DNA of 64,000 nt, from assembly GCF_041146795.1 (NCBI RefSeq), contig NC_135182.1, forward strand, positions 33,462,509 to 33,526,508. Direction: 5' to 3'. Below the pieces are notes generated by a model, which had not been told where the DNA came from, did not search any database, and was given only the letters and a program-made list of their open reading frames with translations. The position numbers and the translations under genes are program-made. How positions within the stretch are numbered: position 1 is the stretch's first letter; each line of letters begins with the position of its first letter. Positions 12,354 through 23,317 of this stretch are shown one piece after another. The stretch comes from Maylandia zebra. Its lineage: Eukaryota; Chordata; Actinopteri; Cichliformes; Cichlidae.

Positions 12354-13665
12354 CGTTTCTTTGTGATGTGCACAAGTTGAACACCTTGTCAGGAGTGTTG
12401 TTTTTGCTCAGAGATGTGGTTAAAGTCCTTGTGAAATGGTTGTGCAGAGCTGTGTTGCTGGTGCTTTATTAGCAAATTGTTCAGCTCAAGGGAAGTGGGC
12501 AAACCCACACACACTATCTGCCTGTGGCGATCTACATGAATAAGATGACAACAGGTTGTCTTCTAAACCATTTTGACAGATCTCTCAGGTAAATGTCAGA
12601 CAGGAAACATTATACCAGTGAGGCACTTTATGTAAAAGTCACTTTGTCTAATTTGATCCTTTGGCAGAAAATGTAGATAATTTAAACTATAAACTGTTTT
12701 TTTTTCTTCTTCTTATTTATTTATTTATTTATTTATTTATAATTTGCACGTGCAAAATACATTGTCTACATTAATACAGTCACCAGAGCCCCATCAGATA
12801 AGGAGCTCAGTTTCCATTTTAGTGCTGCCTTTCACTCCATGTTGCATTTAACCATCGAAGTTCAAAATTGTTCATTTGGGGGTTTTTCCCACAAAATGGA
12901 AACTTATCATTGCCTCTGTTTTATTGTGTAACGTGTTTTTATCAGAGAAAATGCCTTGTTTGGAATTCCTTGTTAGAAGTTTCAAGCAAGGGCAAAAAAA
13001 AAACCCCCTCTAAACTTAGTATTTCCTGTTTGATGCTTAGTTACCGTGTGCATGTCTGCGGCCTTGGGAATCGTCTTATTTTGCACATCTTTCACCTTTA
13101 CTTCACTAGAAATTTAAGTTTTCTTCTTTCTTCTTTTCCCACACATTGGTACATGAGTATACATGTAATACTGTGAATAAGCAAAAGCTGTGTAAATGTA
13201 GAACTTCTGCAATATTGCTTTATATAGATTTGCCAATTTACTAAGAATTCAGGGGGATGTCAAATGACACACAAGTTTTGCATTTGCGTGGTTGAATTTA
13301 TTGAATTTTCACGTAATATGCAATCCAACCCCAGAAATAAAACCTTTAACCCCAGACTTCCTGTCTTCACTTTTAGTATCCAATATGGGCAACAAAAAAC
13401 AAGTTGAGCGCCTGATATAGTCCAATGAGAGTCTGTGAAGTTTTCAAATGTTTTACATCCAGAAACTCCTCCATAGATTCTGGAGCTTTGTTCATCTTCA
13501 TCATCATCATCATCTAAAACTTAACATTTGGAGTATGTTTGGAGTATGTTTTTGATAAGTTGTCATTATACAGTATTTTTGAACTGGTGCGCTTTTTAAA
13601 ATTTTGACATTTTCATCAGTAGGGGGCAGCACTTATCTGTGTTCAGAGAATAGATCATGTGCTTT
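12354..13665. other. Upstream flank of the chemokine receptor, no gene
   Basis: Presumed receptor promoter and intergenic DNA. A (TTTA)n run lies at 12714-12740 and a CAT-rich run near 13495-13515. Pol II elements could not be assigned with confidence. Confidence 0.4.
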
Positions 13666-13669
13666 CAAA

Positions 13670-14600
13670 CTCTTAGGATAGATAGTTTATTTATCCCCAA
13701 GTCGAAATTCAAACATCCGGCTGCTCCATCCATGCACAAACATCTCTCCAGTCATAACCATAAATAAATAAACGAAAAAAATAATGTTTAAAAGGACTTA
13801 AATCTGACATTGTCCATTATAGATTTCAGTTTGTTCAGTGGCTTTTTTCACCAGCTTGCCCAGTTGCTTAGTGTTTTTGACCATTAAGCTGGGCCCCAAC
13901 ACACAGCAGCATTAAAACAGAGCACTGGCCACCACAGTATGATCAAATGCATATTCAGTATCTCATCACACACCAAAAAACCTCAGCAGCTGCAAGAAGA
14001 CGAGGTGGCACTGCCCCTTCTTGTAAAGAGAATCAGTACTCTTGGGCCTCTTGTCTTTCAATAGGACCCTCAGATATTTATAAATGGTAAATGGTAAATG
14101 GCCTGTATTTATATAGCGCTTTACTAGTCCCTAAGGACCCCAAAGCGCTTCACATATCCAGTCATCCACCCATTCACGCACACATTCACACACTGGTGAT
14201 GGCAAGCTACATTGTAGCCACAGCCACCCTGGGGCGCACTGACAGAGGCGAGGCTGCCGGACACTGGCGCCACCGGGCCCTCTGACCACCACCAGTAAGA
14301 GTGGTGGTCAGGACACTGAGGTGGTGTATAAGAGTACACCACCTCAGTGTCCTGCCCATGTATGGAGACTGATGATTGGAATGGCCTAGATCTTCTAAAA
14401 GCCATCACTATCTCCTTGGTTTTAGCTGTATTGAGGTGGAGGCAGCTCCTACTGCATCAGTCCCTGAAGGTTTCTACAAAGTTCCCTGTTTTAAGAAAAT
14501 GTGATTCTGTTCCTTTTTTGACCTTTGAATGGAACATCAAGCTGATCCACAGATACATGACTAATGAGAGACCTCTAGCCACTCAGGAGTATCACTGTTA
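13670..14600 (-). repeat. Antisense LINE reverse-transcriptase remnant split by a SINE
   Basis: Read on the minus strand, 14600-14336 encodes a decayed RT tail containing AKTKEIVMAFRRSR-like residues. After the interruption, 14083-13670 continues with YKYL, SLYKKGQC and VVASALF-like residues. These align in order with the better copies at 31445-32020 and 48306-49100. Several stops and frame changes make it non-coding. The break at about 14083-14336 holds a SINE fragment and two foldback hairpins. Confidence 0.7.
14084..14300 (-). repeat. tRNA-derived SINE, 3' part, antisense
   Basis: Shares its whole length with the SINE at 61618-61925: the aaatggcctgtatttatata end, the tagcgctt / aaagcgctt motifs, the CACACTGGTGATGGCAAGC block and the CTGCCGGACACTGGCGCCAC block. 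It is cut off before the tRNA-like promoter, so it is a 5'-truncated copy. It sits inside the LINE remnant at 13670-14600. Confidence 0.75.
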
Positions 14601-15110
14601 AACAATGCTTTTGTGGTTCTTACACAAAGTGACCACATGAAACGAAAGTCGAATGAGAGTTTGAATAATAGCACTGTTATCTAGGAGGCCCATCCCACCA
14701 CAGATGTTCCTCGAGTGTTCTGACATCACCACCATAGAGCTCATTCACTTGTGAATCCTCGTGACCCTTGACCACCCTTCTACCTACTCAGCACATACTA
14801 AATCTAAACGCTTCCCATAATAACCCTGCTGTGTCAATTTAAAGACTTTCTCCACCTGTAGGACCACATGCTGGTCTAATCAGCAGATTCTAGCCTGAAA
14901 CACTGACCACAAAACCCAACAGATGCCCAGAGAAGATAGTTAAACAATCTTGCATTTACAGTGGTTAAAACTGTAAAACCTTTCAGTACATCCTTTGGCA
15001 ATAGGGATATATTTTTCTGCCGTGCTCTATAGAACTTCATCTGCAAGAACTTGACATGACAAAGTAGAAAACAAGGCCTCTCTTAGTTACATCAAACACT
15101 TCCAGGCATA
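14601..15110. other. Intergenic, no gene seen
   Basis: No coding exon, RNA or clear repeat recognised between two LINE remnants. Confidence 0.4.
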
Positions 15111-15111
15111 T

Positions 15112-16194
15112 AAACACTGAGACTGAACACAGAGAGGAGGTACAACACCAGGTGGACTGGTGTCAGAATAACAACCTGCCTGTAAATGTTCAGAAGACTA
15201 AAGAGATGGCTGTTAACTTCAGGAAGAGCTTAATGGCCCACACTCCACTGCACATCAACAGTCTGCTGTTGAGATGGTCCACAGTGTGAAGTTCCTGGGT
15301 GTGCACATATCAGATGACTCCTCCTGAAACCTGAACACCACCATCACGAAGAAAGCCCAACAACGTCTCTACTTTCTTAGGAAACTGAAGAAGGCAAGTC
15401 TTCCTCCTCCCATCCTCCCATCATTTTACCATGGAACCACTGAGAACATCTTCTCCTGCTACATCACCTTCTGGTACAGGAAATGCATTTTTGCTGAAAT
15501 GAAGTTTCTGCAGCAGATAGTGAGGACAGCAGAGAGGATCATTGGAGGCCCTCTCCCATCCATCTCCCAACTCTACGACAGACACATCATCCGACGTTTG
15601 AACAGCTTAGTGAAGGACACTTTCCAGCCCTCACACGCACTGTTCTCCCTCCTTCCATCTGGCAGACGGTTTTGCAGGATCAGAACCGTAATGGCCAGAC
15701 ACTGCAAAAGCTTCTTCCCCCAAGCAGTCAGAGCTCTCAACTAACTACCACCGAAGGACTGATATACACAAAGACTTTCACAAACACCTTACAATACTCA
15801 CCAAAAGACTTAAAAACAACAAAAACTTCCACAAACCCACTACAGACTGGACCTGGGAACAATATGCTTATTTGCACTCGGTCACATAGTTACAGAACAC
15901 ACATCTAAATTATACTATATTTGCACATTTTCCATCTTGCACATGTCTTGTCTACAATATCCTGACCATAACTTGAACCTAGTATTCAATACCTACTGCA
16001 CAATCCACTTCGTAGTGTCTTTGTCGTGTCTTTTTTGTATAGTTAGTATTGTATAGTTATTATTATAGTATTGTATAACCTATTTATCTCCTAATTTTAC
16101 CCAAATTTAGCAAGTTATTATTTATTTTTAATTCCTAGATTTAGATCTCTTTCAGATTATATTCTTATAAATGCACCAGGGGGGCATTTCGCTA
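15112..16194 (+). pseudogene. LINE reverse-transcriptase 3' remnant with 3' UTR
   Basis: Degenerate plus-strand LINE tail. The readable part includes VKFLGVHIS, KKAQQRLYFLRKLKKA and, in an intact frame at 15499-15744, FLQQIVRTAERIIGG ... RRLNSLVKDTF ... GRRFCRIRTVMARHCKSFFP. This is the conserved region after the RT domain of fish non-LTR elements. There are in-frame stops around 15165-15330. An AT-rich 3' UTR follows to the TA repeat at 16195. The upstream RT and endonuclease are missing, typical 5' truncation. A short stretch of the 3' UTR (about 15925-15980) recurs at 18250-18315. Confidence 0.75.
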
Positions 16195-16213
16195 TATATA
16201 TATATATATATAT
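16195..16213. repeat. (TA)n microsatellite
   Basis: Short TA run joining the 3' end of one LINE remnant to the start of the next element. Confidence 0.9.
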
Positions 16214-16975
16214 AGCTGGACTGAAAGACAGCACAGAGGCACTAATCATGGCAGCACAAGAACAAGCTCTGAGCACAAGATCCATAGAGGCTGGGGTCTA
16301 TCACACCAGGCAAGACCCCAGGTGCAGGCTGTGTAAAGATGCCCCAGAGACAATCCAGCACATAACAGCAGGGTGCAAGATGCTAGCAGGAAAGACATAC
16401 ATGGAACGCCATAACCAAGTGGCCGGCATAGTGTACAGGAACATCTGTGCCGAGTACAACCTGGAAGTCCCGAGGTCAAAATGGGAGATGCCCCCAAGGG
16501 TGGTGGAGAATGACCGAGCTAAGATCCTGTGGGACTTCCAGATACAGACGGACAAAATGGTGGTGGCTAACCAACCGGACATAGTGGTGGTAGACAAACA
16601 GAAGAAGACGGCCGTAGTGATCGATGTAGCGGTTCCGAATGACAGCAATATCAGGAAGAAGGAACACGAGAAGCTGGAGAAATACCAAGGGCTCAGAGAA
16701 GAGCTCGAGAGGATGTGGAGGGTGAAGGTAACGGTGGTCCCCGTGGTAATCGGAGCACTAGGTGCGGTGACTCCCAAGCTAGGCGAGTGGCTCCAGCAGA
16801 TCCCGGGAACAACATCGGAAATCTCTGTCCAGAAGAGCGCAGTCCTGGGAACAGCTAAGATACTGCGCAGGACCCTCAAGCTCCCAGGCCTCTGGTAGAG
16901 GACCCGAGCTTGAAGGATAAACCGCCCGCAGGGGCGTGCTGGGTGTTTTTTTTTTTTTTATATATATATATATAT
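16214..16975 (+). mobile_element. 3' end of a restriction-like-endonuclease LINE (R2/R4-type)
   Basis: The frame is open from about 16214 to 16898 (the first ATG, at 16248, is not necessarily a start) and encodes the C-terminal part of a non-LTR retrotransposon polyprotein. Seen: a CCHC knuckle, CRLC...QHITAGC (C-x2-C-x8-H-x4-C), then about 90 residues on the PD...D signature QPDIVVVD...AVVIDVAVP, followed by a charged helix RKKEHEKLEKYQGLREELERMW. A CCHC followed by a PD-(D/E)xK nuclease is the arrangement known in R2, R4/Dong and Rex6 type elements, where the nuclease nicks target DNA for target-primed reverse transcription. The RT domain is absent, so this is a 5'-truncated, dead copy, although these 216 codons are uninterrupted. 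A poly-T/TA tail follows. The exact family is not resolved. Confidence 0.8.
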
Positions 16976-17150
16976 ACACACATACACACACACAGAGCCT
17001 CAGTTCAGAAACAGTGACTATGCTGATGATCACCAGTAAGTTTTCTTTATGAGAAAACACCATCTCCGAGAAACTTATACAACGCTCACACAAAACATGT
17101 TTTTTGGTACATGAGGATAAAAGTAATGAAGGCTCATAAAATGTCTGTGT
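16976..17150. repeat. TA/CA simple repeat and flank
   Basis: TA run followed by a cacaca stretch (about 16960-16995), then unique-looking sequence with no gene. Confidence 0.6.
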
Positions 17151-17420
17151 AGGTTCTCAGTCATCCACAGCATGGTAGTGTAAGGAGCTTGGAAAAAATG
17201 TGACTGGAGTTTAAGTTATGTAAAGACACTACACCTCTCATCAAGAGGCTTCTTCAGTTCTACAACCAGAAGTTGGAGAATCACAGGTATTTAGACCCTA
17301 ATGGGTGTTGACCTACCCTTAATCATGCGCCTTGTCACATAAGCCAATGCTTGGGGAACGTTCGGGTCATTATCGCCACAGATCTGGGGTGAAACCACTG
17401 TGAGATTTTGCCTCATCCTA
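17150..17420 (-). repeat. Teleost interspersed repeat fragment
   Basis: Read on the minus strand it carries the block ctgaagaagcctcttgatga followed by an aggtg...taacttaaactccagt segment, familiar from a widespread fish repeat. A related block with the same motif order is at 59560-59760 on the plus strand. I cannot assign the superfamily. Confidence 0.45.
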
Positions 17421-18240
17421 TCAGGTCACCTGACGTAAGGTGTGAATGGCAGACAAATATACAATGGTATTCCACTAATCCACTAACACTAATACTCCAC
17501 CTCCACTGCACCAGTTGCTACTACAATTAAAACCCTGCAACACAAGAACTCACAAACTTGGCGCAAATACAAACATAGACAGACGAGGAGAGCATCACAG
17601 GGAGATGGACTATGTAGCAAGTTATTTTTCTTAAGAGCCAGGGTTTTGTGTGTTATCAGATTAAACAAAACTTGAAACCTCAGTCAGATAAAAGCGTTGA
17701 CTGAGGCTGTTGTGACTATGTGAATGAGGCACTCACAGAAAGGGAGAGTTTCTACACGTCATTTGACTCTTCTTCCACACATAAGCTAAGTCGGTCACAA
17801 CTGCAGTCGTTTCATCTTTGCTTTTTGCACATGAGGTGGTTCTGTTGGCTTCATCAGGTGGAAATTTCCAGCTTGCACCTCCAAAACCATGACTATGGTT
17901 CTCAGCCAGAAAAGGGTAAATGGCCCACCTTGGGGTCTTGTTCTAAAGCTGGTACGAGTGCAGCATGAGACTGACAGACAGATTGGTGCAGACTGACTGA
18001 CTGGGCAACTGGGATGTATTGATCTGTTGTGGGAGAGAGAGAGCTGAGCATAAAAATGGAGCTGTCAATTTAACCACCTGTGAGATTATGAATTTAGACT
18101 GATATGAGCTCTGAGTAGTGACTGAAAGAATCTGAAGGTTGGCTCTACTCTCCCTTAGAGTGAGGTCATTTGAAAGGGACTCAGAGTAGAACCGCTGCTT
18201 CTGCACATCAAAAGGAGCCAGTTGACCTGGTTTGGGTATT
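17421..18240. other. Intergenic, no gene seen
   Basis: Frames at 17720-17968 and 17943-18287 have no protein character. No RNA gene was recognised. Confidence 0.4.
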
Positions 18241-18244
18241 TGTT

Positions 18245-18530
18245 CCTGTACTATATTGGCACATTTGCACATATCCTTCTTGCACATGTCTTGTCTATAA
18301 TAGCCTGACCATAACTTTTGACTTCGATGCCTCCTGGACGCCTCCTAGATGAGGTTTTTAAGGAATGTCTTATCGGATGGAGGCAAGCCCAGGGCTCGCA
18401 GGAGAGATTATATCTCTCAGCTGGTTTGGGAATGACGTGGATGGGCTGGAAGAGGTGGCTGGGGTGAAGGAAGTCTGGGCGTCTCTGCTCAGACACTGCC
18501 CCTATGAGCTGGTCCAAGATAAGAAGTAAA
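18245..18530 (+). repeat. Two fused LINE 3'-tail fragments
   Basis: 18250-18315 repeats the 3'-UTR segment seen at 15925-15980 (cttgcacatgtcttgtct and tgaccataact). Immediately after it, 18325-18530 matches the familiar 3' tail of a common fish LINE (gatgcctcctggacgcctcc, then agagattatatctctcagct, then gaagtctgggcgtctctgct). Both are fossils with no coding capacity. Confidence 0.6.
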
Positions 18531-21500
18531 AAATGTGTGTATGTATGAATGTATGATGAGAGGAATTCGTGTTGACGGATTTTTCCTGAAATTTCTTTCT
18601 TTTTTATATGTTAAGATATTCCAGGGATTTTGAATGTACAGTTAAACTTGTTTGCACTGACTGAACAAAAGTCTTTCATTTCTTTACTTTAAACCATTAA
18701 AATCACTGTTTTCTTTTGGAGTAACCAAACCTGTCAACCAATTTGCATTTTTCCCAGGACGGGCCCACACAAGTAAACATGTTGGAGGCTGCCAACAGGA
18801 AAACACACCTCAAATACAAACAAATAAGTATGTCTGGATGAGTTTATCCCTTTACCGTTACATTTCTTACAAGTTACTAACTCTGTTTCTAGATGTGTTT
18901 GAAAAGGGGTCATTTGTCACCATAATTGTATTTAAAGATACTGAAGACCAGATTGATGTTATTTGCTTACCATACTTGATCTCTGAGGGGCTCTAGCCTG
19001 ATAGCTGTGACATTAGGGAGCTGTCACAAAACACCCTTCTGTTCAGGATCCATACAAGGGCATACGGAGACCTTTGCTATTTTAATACCTCAATCTAGGA
19101 TACGTCACAAAAGAGAAATCCAGCACACAAAGCGGCCTGTGTGCCTAATGAGCTGTCAGTTTGTAATAAGACCATCCATACAGAACTCCTGTTTACACAT
19201 CCTGCTCTGTTTGCTTATGTTTTTGTGTGCGTGATGGTTGGAGATTAGCTTGTGACCACACTGCCGAAAGGTTGTGTCTATTTAAACTCGGGTTAAGCTG
19301 GATTTTAAAACAGTAGCACGAGTACACTCCCCCTCATCGGTAAAACCTTTGTTGTGACAGTGACGGCTCACTTTTTGGTTCCTACTGACTACCACGTGTG
19401 ATACGGCAGTGTCCTGTAAATCCAGTCAACAACAAAATTCATGCTTCTTTCTTCCAGGTCTGCACATTGATGTACAGCTAAAGTGTGTCGTAGTTACATT
19501 TTACATTTTTCATTACATTTACATGTGGAAGTATTTAAAATGTGACACAGTGATGCCTGTGCAAAACTTCAGCCCTCGCCTTATTTTTCAAAGTGAAACG
19601 TTGGAAGACAGTCCAGCAGGGTGCAGACCAATTGCACAAAGTGGCTGAGCTTTGTCTTGTTTTCCTCTGTAGCGATATGGCCCTCCCTTATATAACCAGT
19701 TTCATGGTTATGTAAGTTGTTTTCATGTGGGGATGTACAGTAGACATTTTTCAAACTTCAAAGGAATAAAGTTAGGTCAGATGTAAAGCTTCAATTTGAA
19801 AAACATATTGGAAGCAGATATTTGAGTGATACAAAAATTGCTCTAATATTTGTTTTCTCTGAAAGACAACAGATGTTGTCTTTTAATGAGGGCCAGGCCA
19901 AGTAAGTATTATGTTCTAGCCATGATGACTTTAAATAGTGTCGGACGTCAAACAAGTTTATACAGGAAGATGGTAAAAAGAGCGTACTTACAGCCAGAAA
20001 GGAAGTTAGTAGATCAAACATCCACAGTGAAGCTTTAAATAGAATATGTTTGAATGTGTGCAAATAGGTATCATAGCTGTGTACTCATATTTTTTTCTTT
20101 AGCCAAATCCACTGACACATTTAAAGACTTTAATTACATGAAATAGAGTCTTGTTTATCATTCAAGGATTTGAGTTTTTGTTTTGCTTTGCACTGCCATA
20201 TTCATATTTGGAACAACAAATAATAAAGTCCAAACGCAAAGATATGCACACAAGATGCCTCAGGCAGTGGGTAGATTTCCATGTTAACTGTGCACTGAAC
20301 TTGAGTTTGACACAGCATATACATCCAGAAACATATTTTAACCAAGGTTAACTACTTTGTTATTAAAGGTATTTTCAGCCATTCAAATTAAGTCTAAAAT
20401 ATCTTATCTTAGCCATTTCTACAGTCATTGATCTTAGCTCACAAACTTTTGCAAGCCCAGATACAGGAGCTATGCATAAATAAGAAGCAGTAATAGATCT
20501 GAGTTTTAGAGGTCCAATAAATGAACATTCAGTCAGTAAGAAAGTTCAGTTTTCCATCCTGTCTGCACTTCGCTGCATGTGGTTTGCATGTTTTTCCTGC
20601 ACCTGCAGACGTTTGGTCTGGGTTACTCTAGTTTCCTGTCACAGTGCAAAGGCATGCATGCTAGGCTGTAAACTGGTCTTGAGTATGGATATATGTGTGG
20701 AAGTTTGATGAAGGGCCTTAACAAAGGTTAGGGGTTCCATAGAGAAAGAATTTGGGACACTGTTGCCTTGTTACGAACTTTCAGTTCATTTGCAATAGTC
20801 TGCAGATTTACACTGCTGTCAGATGGATGTATTAAGATCATGTTCATCACATATAAATTTCCTTTGGGTGTTTACAAGAAGATTTCTGACATGTTTGTGT
20901 ATAAAAAAGGGCACACTGTTAGTTGCTGTATTACACATTTGAGGTTTTCAAGTGTGCTCTGGTTTGGCATGTCTAAAAAAGTGAAGTGCATGTGTAACAA
21001 CAGGTTTAGTTTTTACCTGACACAAACTTAGGCACACTCAGCCTGAATAAAGCCTCTGAGGTGGCCAGCTGTGCAAAGGCTCCTGCTGTGGTTGGTGGGG
21101 GAGGTGAAGCCGGTGAACTGGAGCCGCTGGATGGTGTCACGGGGGATGGTGTCGGGAGCGTCCCATTGTCTTTCAAAGCAATAGGAAAACTTTGGGACTC
21201 AGGGCTTTGAGGCTTGTTGTGTATGTCCTGTTAGAGCCATTTGCACACCGATGCGGAGTGATTGGACACTTTAAACCCAACTCAGTCCTCACTCGTAAAC
21301 ACTTTTTGTTTCTCCAGGTTTAGCTTCGCAGTGTGGCAGTGAGCCAGAGCTTTGCCTGCACTGTAACTCAAACTGGTGTGTCATTTTACAAAGCAGTCCT
21401 CACAGAGAAGGATGTAGGATGATTTCCAAACTGCTGGTAGCGGTTATGAGTACAGAACATGCAGTACAGACCAGGCATCACGAACTGCCACAACTGCATG

Positions 21501-23001
21501 AGTCCACTTCTTTGTTCCCACAACAGGCTTATAGAGAGCTTTAATCTTTACTTTCATGGAGGATTAAAATATATCATGATTTAGTCCGAGTGACCCAGCA
21601 CAGTAAGGGTGACGCCTTAATAGAGATGACTTATCACGTTATAAGAGAGGGATCCAGAATGTCCTCCTTCCAAGCCAGACAACTGTCCAAATTCAAAGAT
21701 TATACTGTCACATGATGGCCCTAAGTGACTAAAAGTGACCCTAAATTAGTTGTTTACTAAAAACAAAAAATAAAAAAACCCTTTTAAAAAAAAAAAAAAA
21801 CACCATTTTTGCAGATTCACAAAAAGTGAATATTACTGTTAAAGGACGCTGAGTGTTTCCATCATTCACTTCATAGTGAAATGAATTATTTCAAATCTGG
21901 TAGTCATTCATTTGGAGTTAAGAAGTAACTGATTACATTTTGATGATCAAAGATTGGAAATCAAAGTCACTGTTAACACAAAAAAATGTGGTCTAGTTGT
22001 TGTAAACGTGAGATTACAGGAACATCTGCTGTATGGTTATATCTGTTATTATGTTATAATTGTTTGCTTGGAACACACAAACACACTTTTGTTCATATTT
22101 CAAGTATTCAAACACGAACTGTGACAAAATGTCACAAAAGGACAGTTTCACTCTGACATCATATGTTTGACAAGGACACATTTTATCAGTGAGATAGAAA
22201 AGAAGGGAAATGGTGATCATACTTTGCATGTGAGACATTTCTTGACTCCCCTTCCTCGTGTCACTTCCTCCATTGACATCTCTGCTGAGAAAAACTGCAA
22301 TGCAAGTAATTAAGTAAGGTCCTTGACCATTAAATAAGTCAAGACATAAATTTAAGCCTGCATTTGACTGCCTGTTTAAATCATACAACCACAAGGCAGT
22401 AATTCTAGATTTTAATTGCATAATTTTACTGTCAATTTATAGCAGTCAGTTTATTAGAAGTTTGTTCTACTAAAAACAGCTGGAAACAAGCTGATGAAAA
22501 GAGAATCGGCAGGCCACAAAACCCACAGCTCTTTCCTTTGAAAGCAGCAAAGAGGGTCTTGAGAGCTGACAGGCACAATGAGTAAGCCCTGCCTCATTTC
22601 GCTTCTTCTTCTTAAGTAATTCAAGTTATATACAACATGTTAACTTTTAACACTTGAAAAACTCTTTTAAAAATTGGCTGTTGTGCAGTTATGGAGCCAA
22701 ATTCTTCCAAGAGCTTGCAAAGGAAGAAAATGTTTAGTTCTGTCCCATCCAGAGCCACAAGTATCCTTTTACAGACTTAGAACAACATGTTTGTAAAAAT
22801 AATATCAGGTTCTCTGGAGACCTCACCCCAACCTTTCATCTAAAACGCATAACTAAAGTGTCAGGTGACTGAGAAAAGAGCTGTCCCACCCATATGTCTC
22901 CCGCTAAACAAAAACAAGTGGCACGGATTTTGTGAGAAGGAAGGAGTTTTGATGTTCAGTGTGAGAAGGTTAATAGTGAACATGTATAATATGCCCTAAA
23001 G
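18531..23001. other. Intergenic, no supported gene
   Basis: About 4.5 kb without a recognisable exon. At 20560-20660 there is a diverged fragment of the repeat family at 47870-48190 (gtttgcatgt, then ggttactctagtttcctgtc, then aaggcatgca). A GC-rich patch at 21030-21175 is open in more than one frame (see findings). A/T runs occur around 21765-21800. The 135-codon frame at 22014-22421 on the minus strand has no domain I recognise. Confidence 0.4.
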
Positions 23002-23309
23002 CATAGGTGTCAAACTCTGGCCCGCGGGCCAAATTTGGCCCGCAGCCTAATTACATTTGGCCCACGAAGCCATACCAAATTACTATTAGAGCTGGCCTAC
23101 TGGTATTATACAGCTAATATATATATTGTTTAGTATTAAGCTTTGCTTGTTCCATATTCAGTTTTCCAGCAAAACTTATTTGAGTCCATAAGAAAAGATT
23201 CATTCCTATATCTGGAGGAAGATTTTTTTTTAATAAATATTAATGTTAGCCCGCGACTTTGTTCCAGTTTTGAATTTTGGCCCACTGTGTATTTGAGTTT
23301 GACACCCTG
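23002..23309. mobile_element. Short hAT-type MITE (308 bp)
   Basis: Left end cataggtgtcaaactc and right end gagtttgacaccctg form imperfect terminal inverted repeats. A perfect 8-bp target duplication, CCCTAAAG, lies at 22994-23001 and 23310-23317. The interior has the GGCCCGCGGGCC / ttggcccg blocks typical of this abundant vertebrate family. It has no coding capacity and depends on an autonomous hAT source. Confidence 0.85.
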
Positions 23310-23317
23310 CCCTAAAG

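Noticed and set aside
16301..16879. 192-codon frame antisense to the RLE LINE fragment
   Set aside because: The sense frame shows CCHC and nuclease motifs; the antisense is its shadow.
22014..22421. 135-codon minus-strand frame
   Set aside because: Random-looking composition, no domain, no splice or promoter context.
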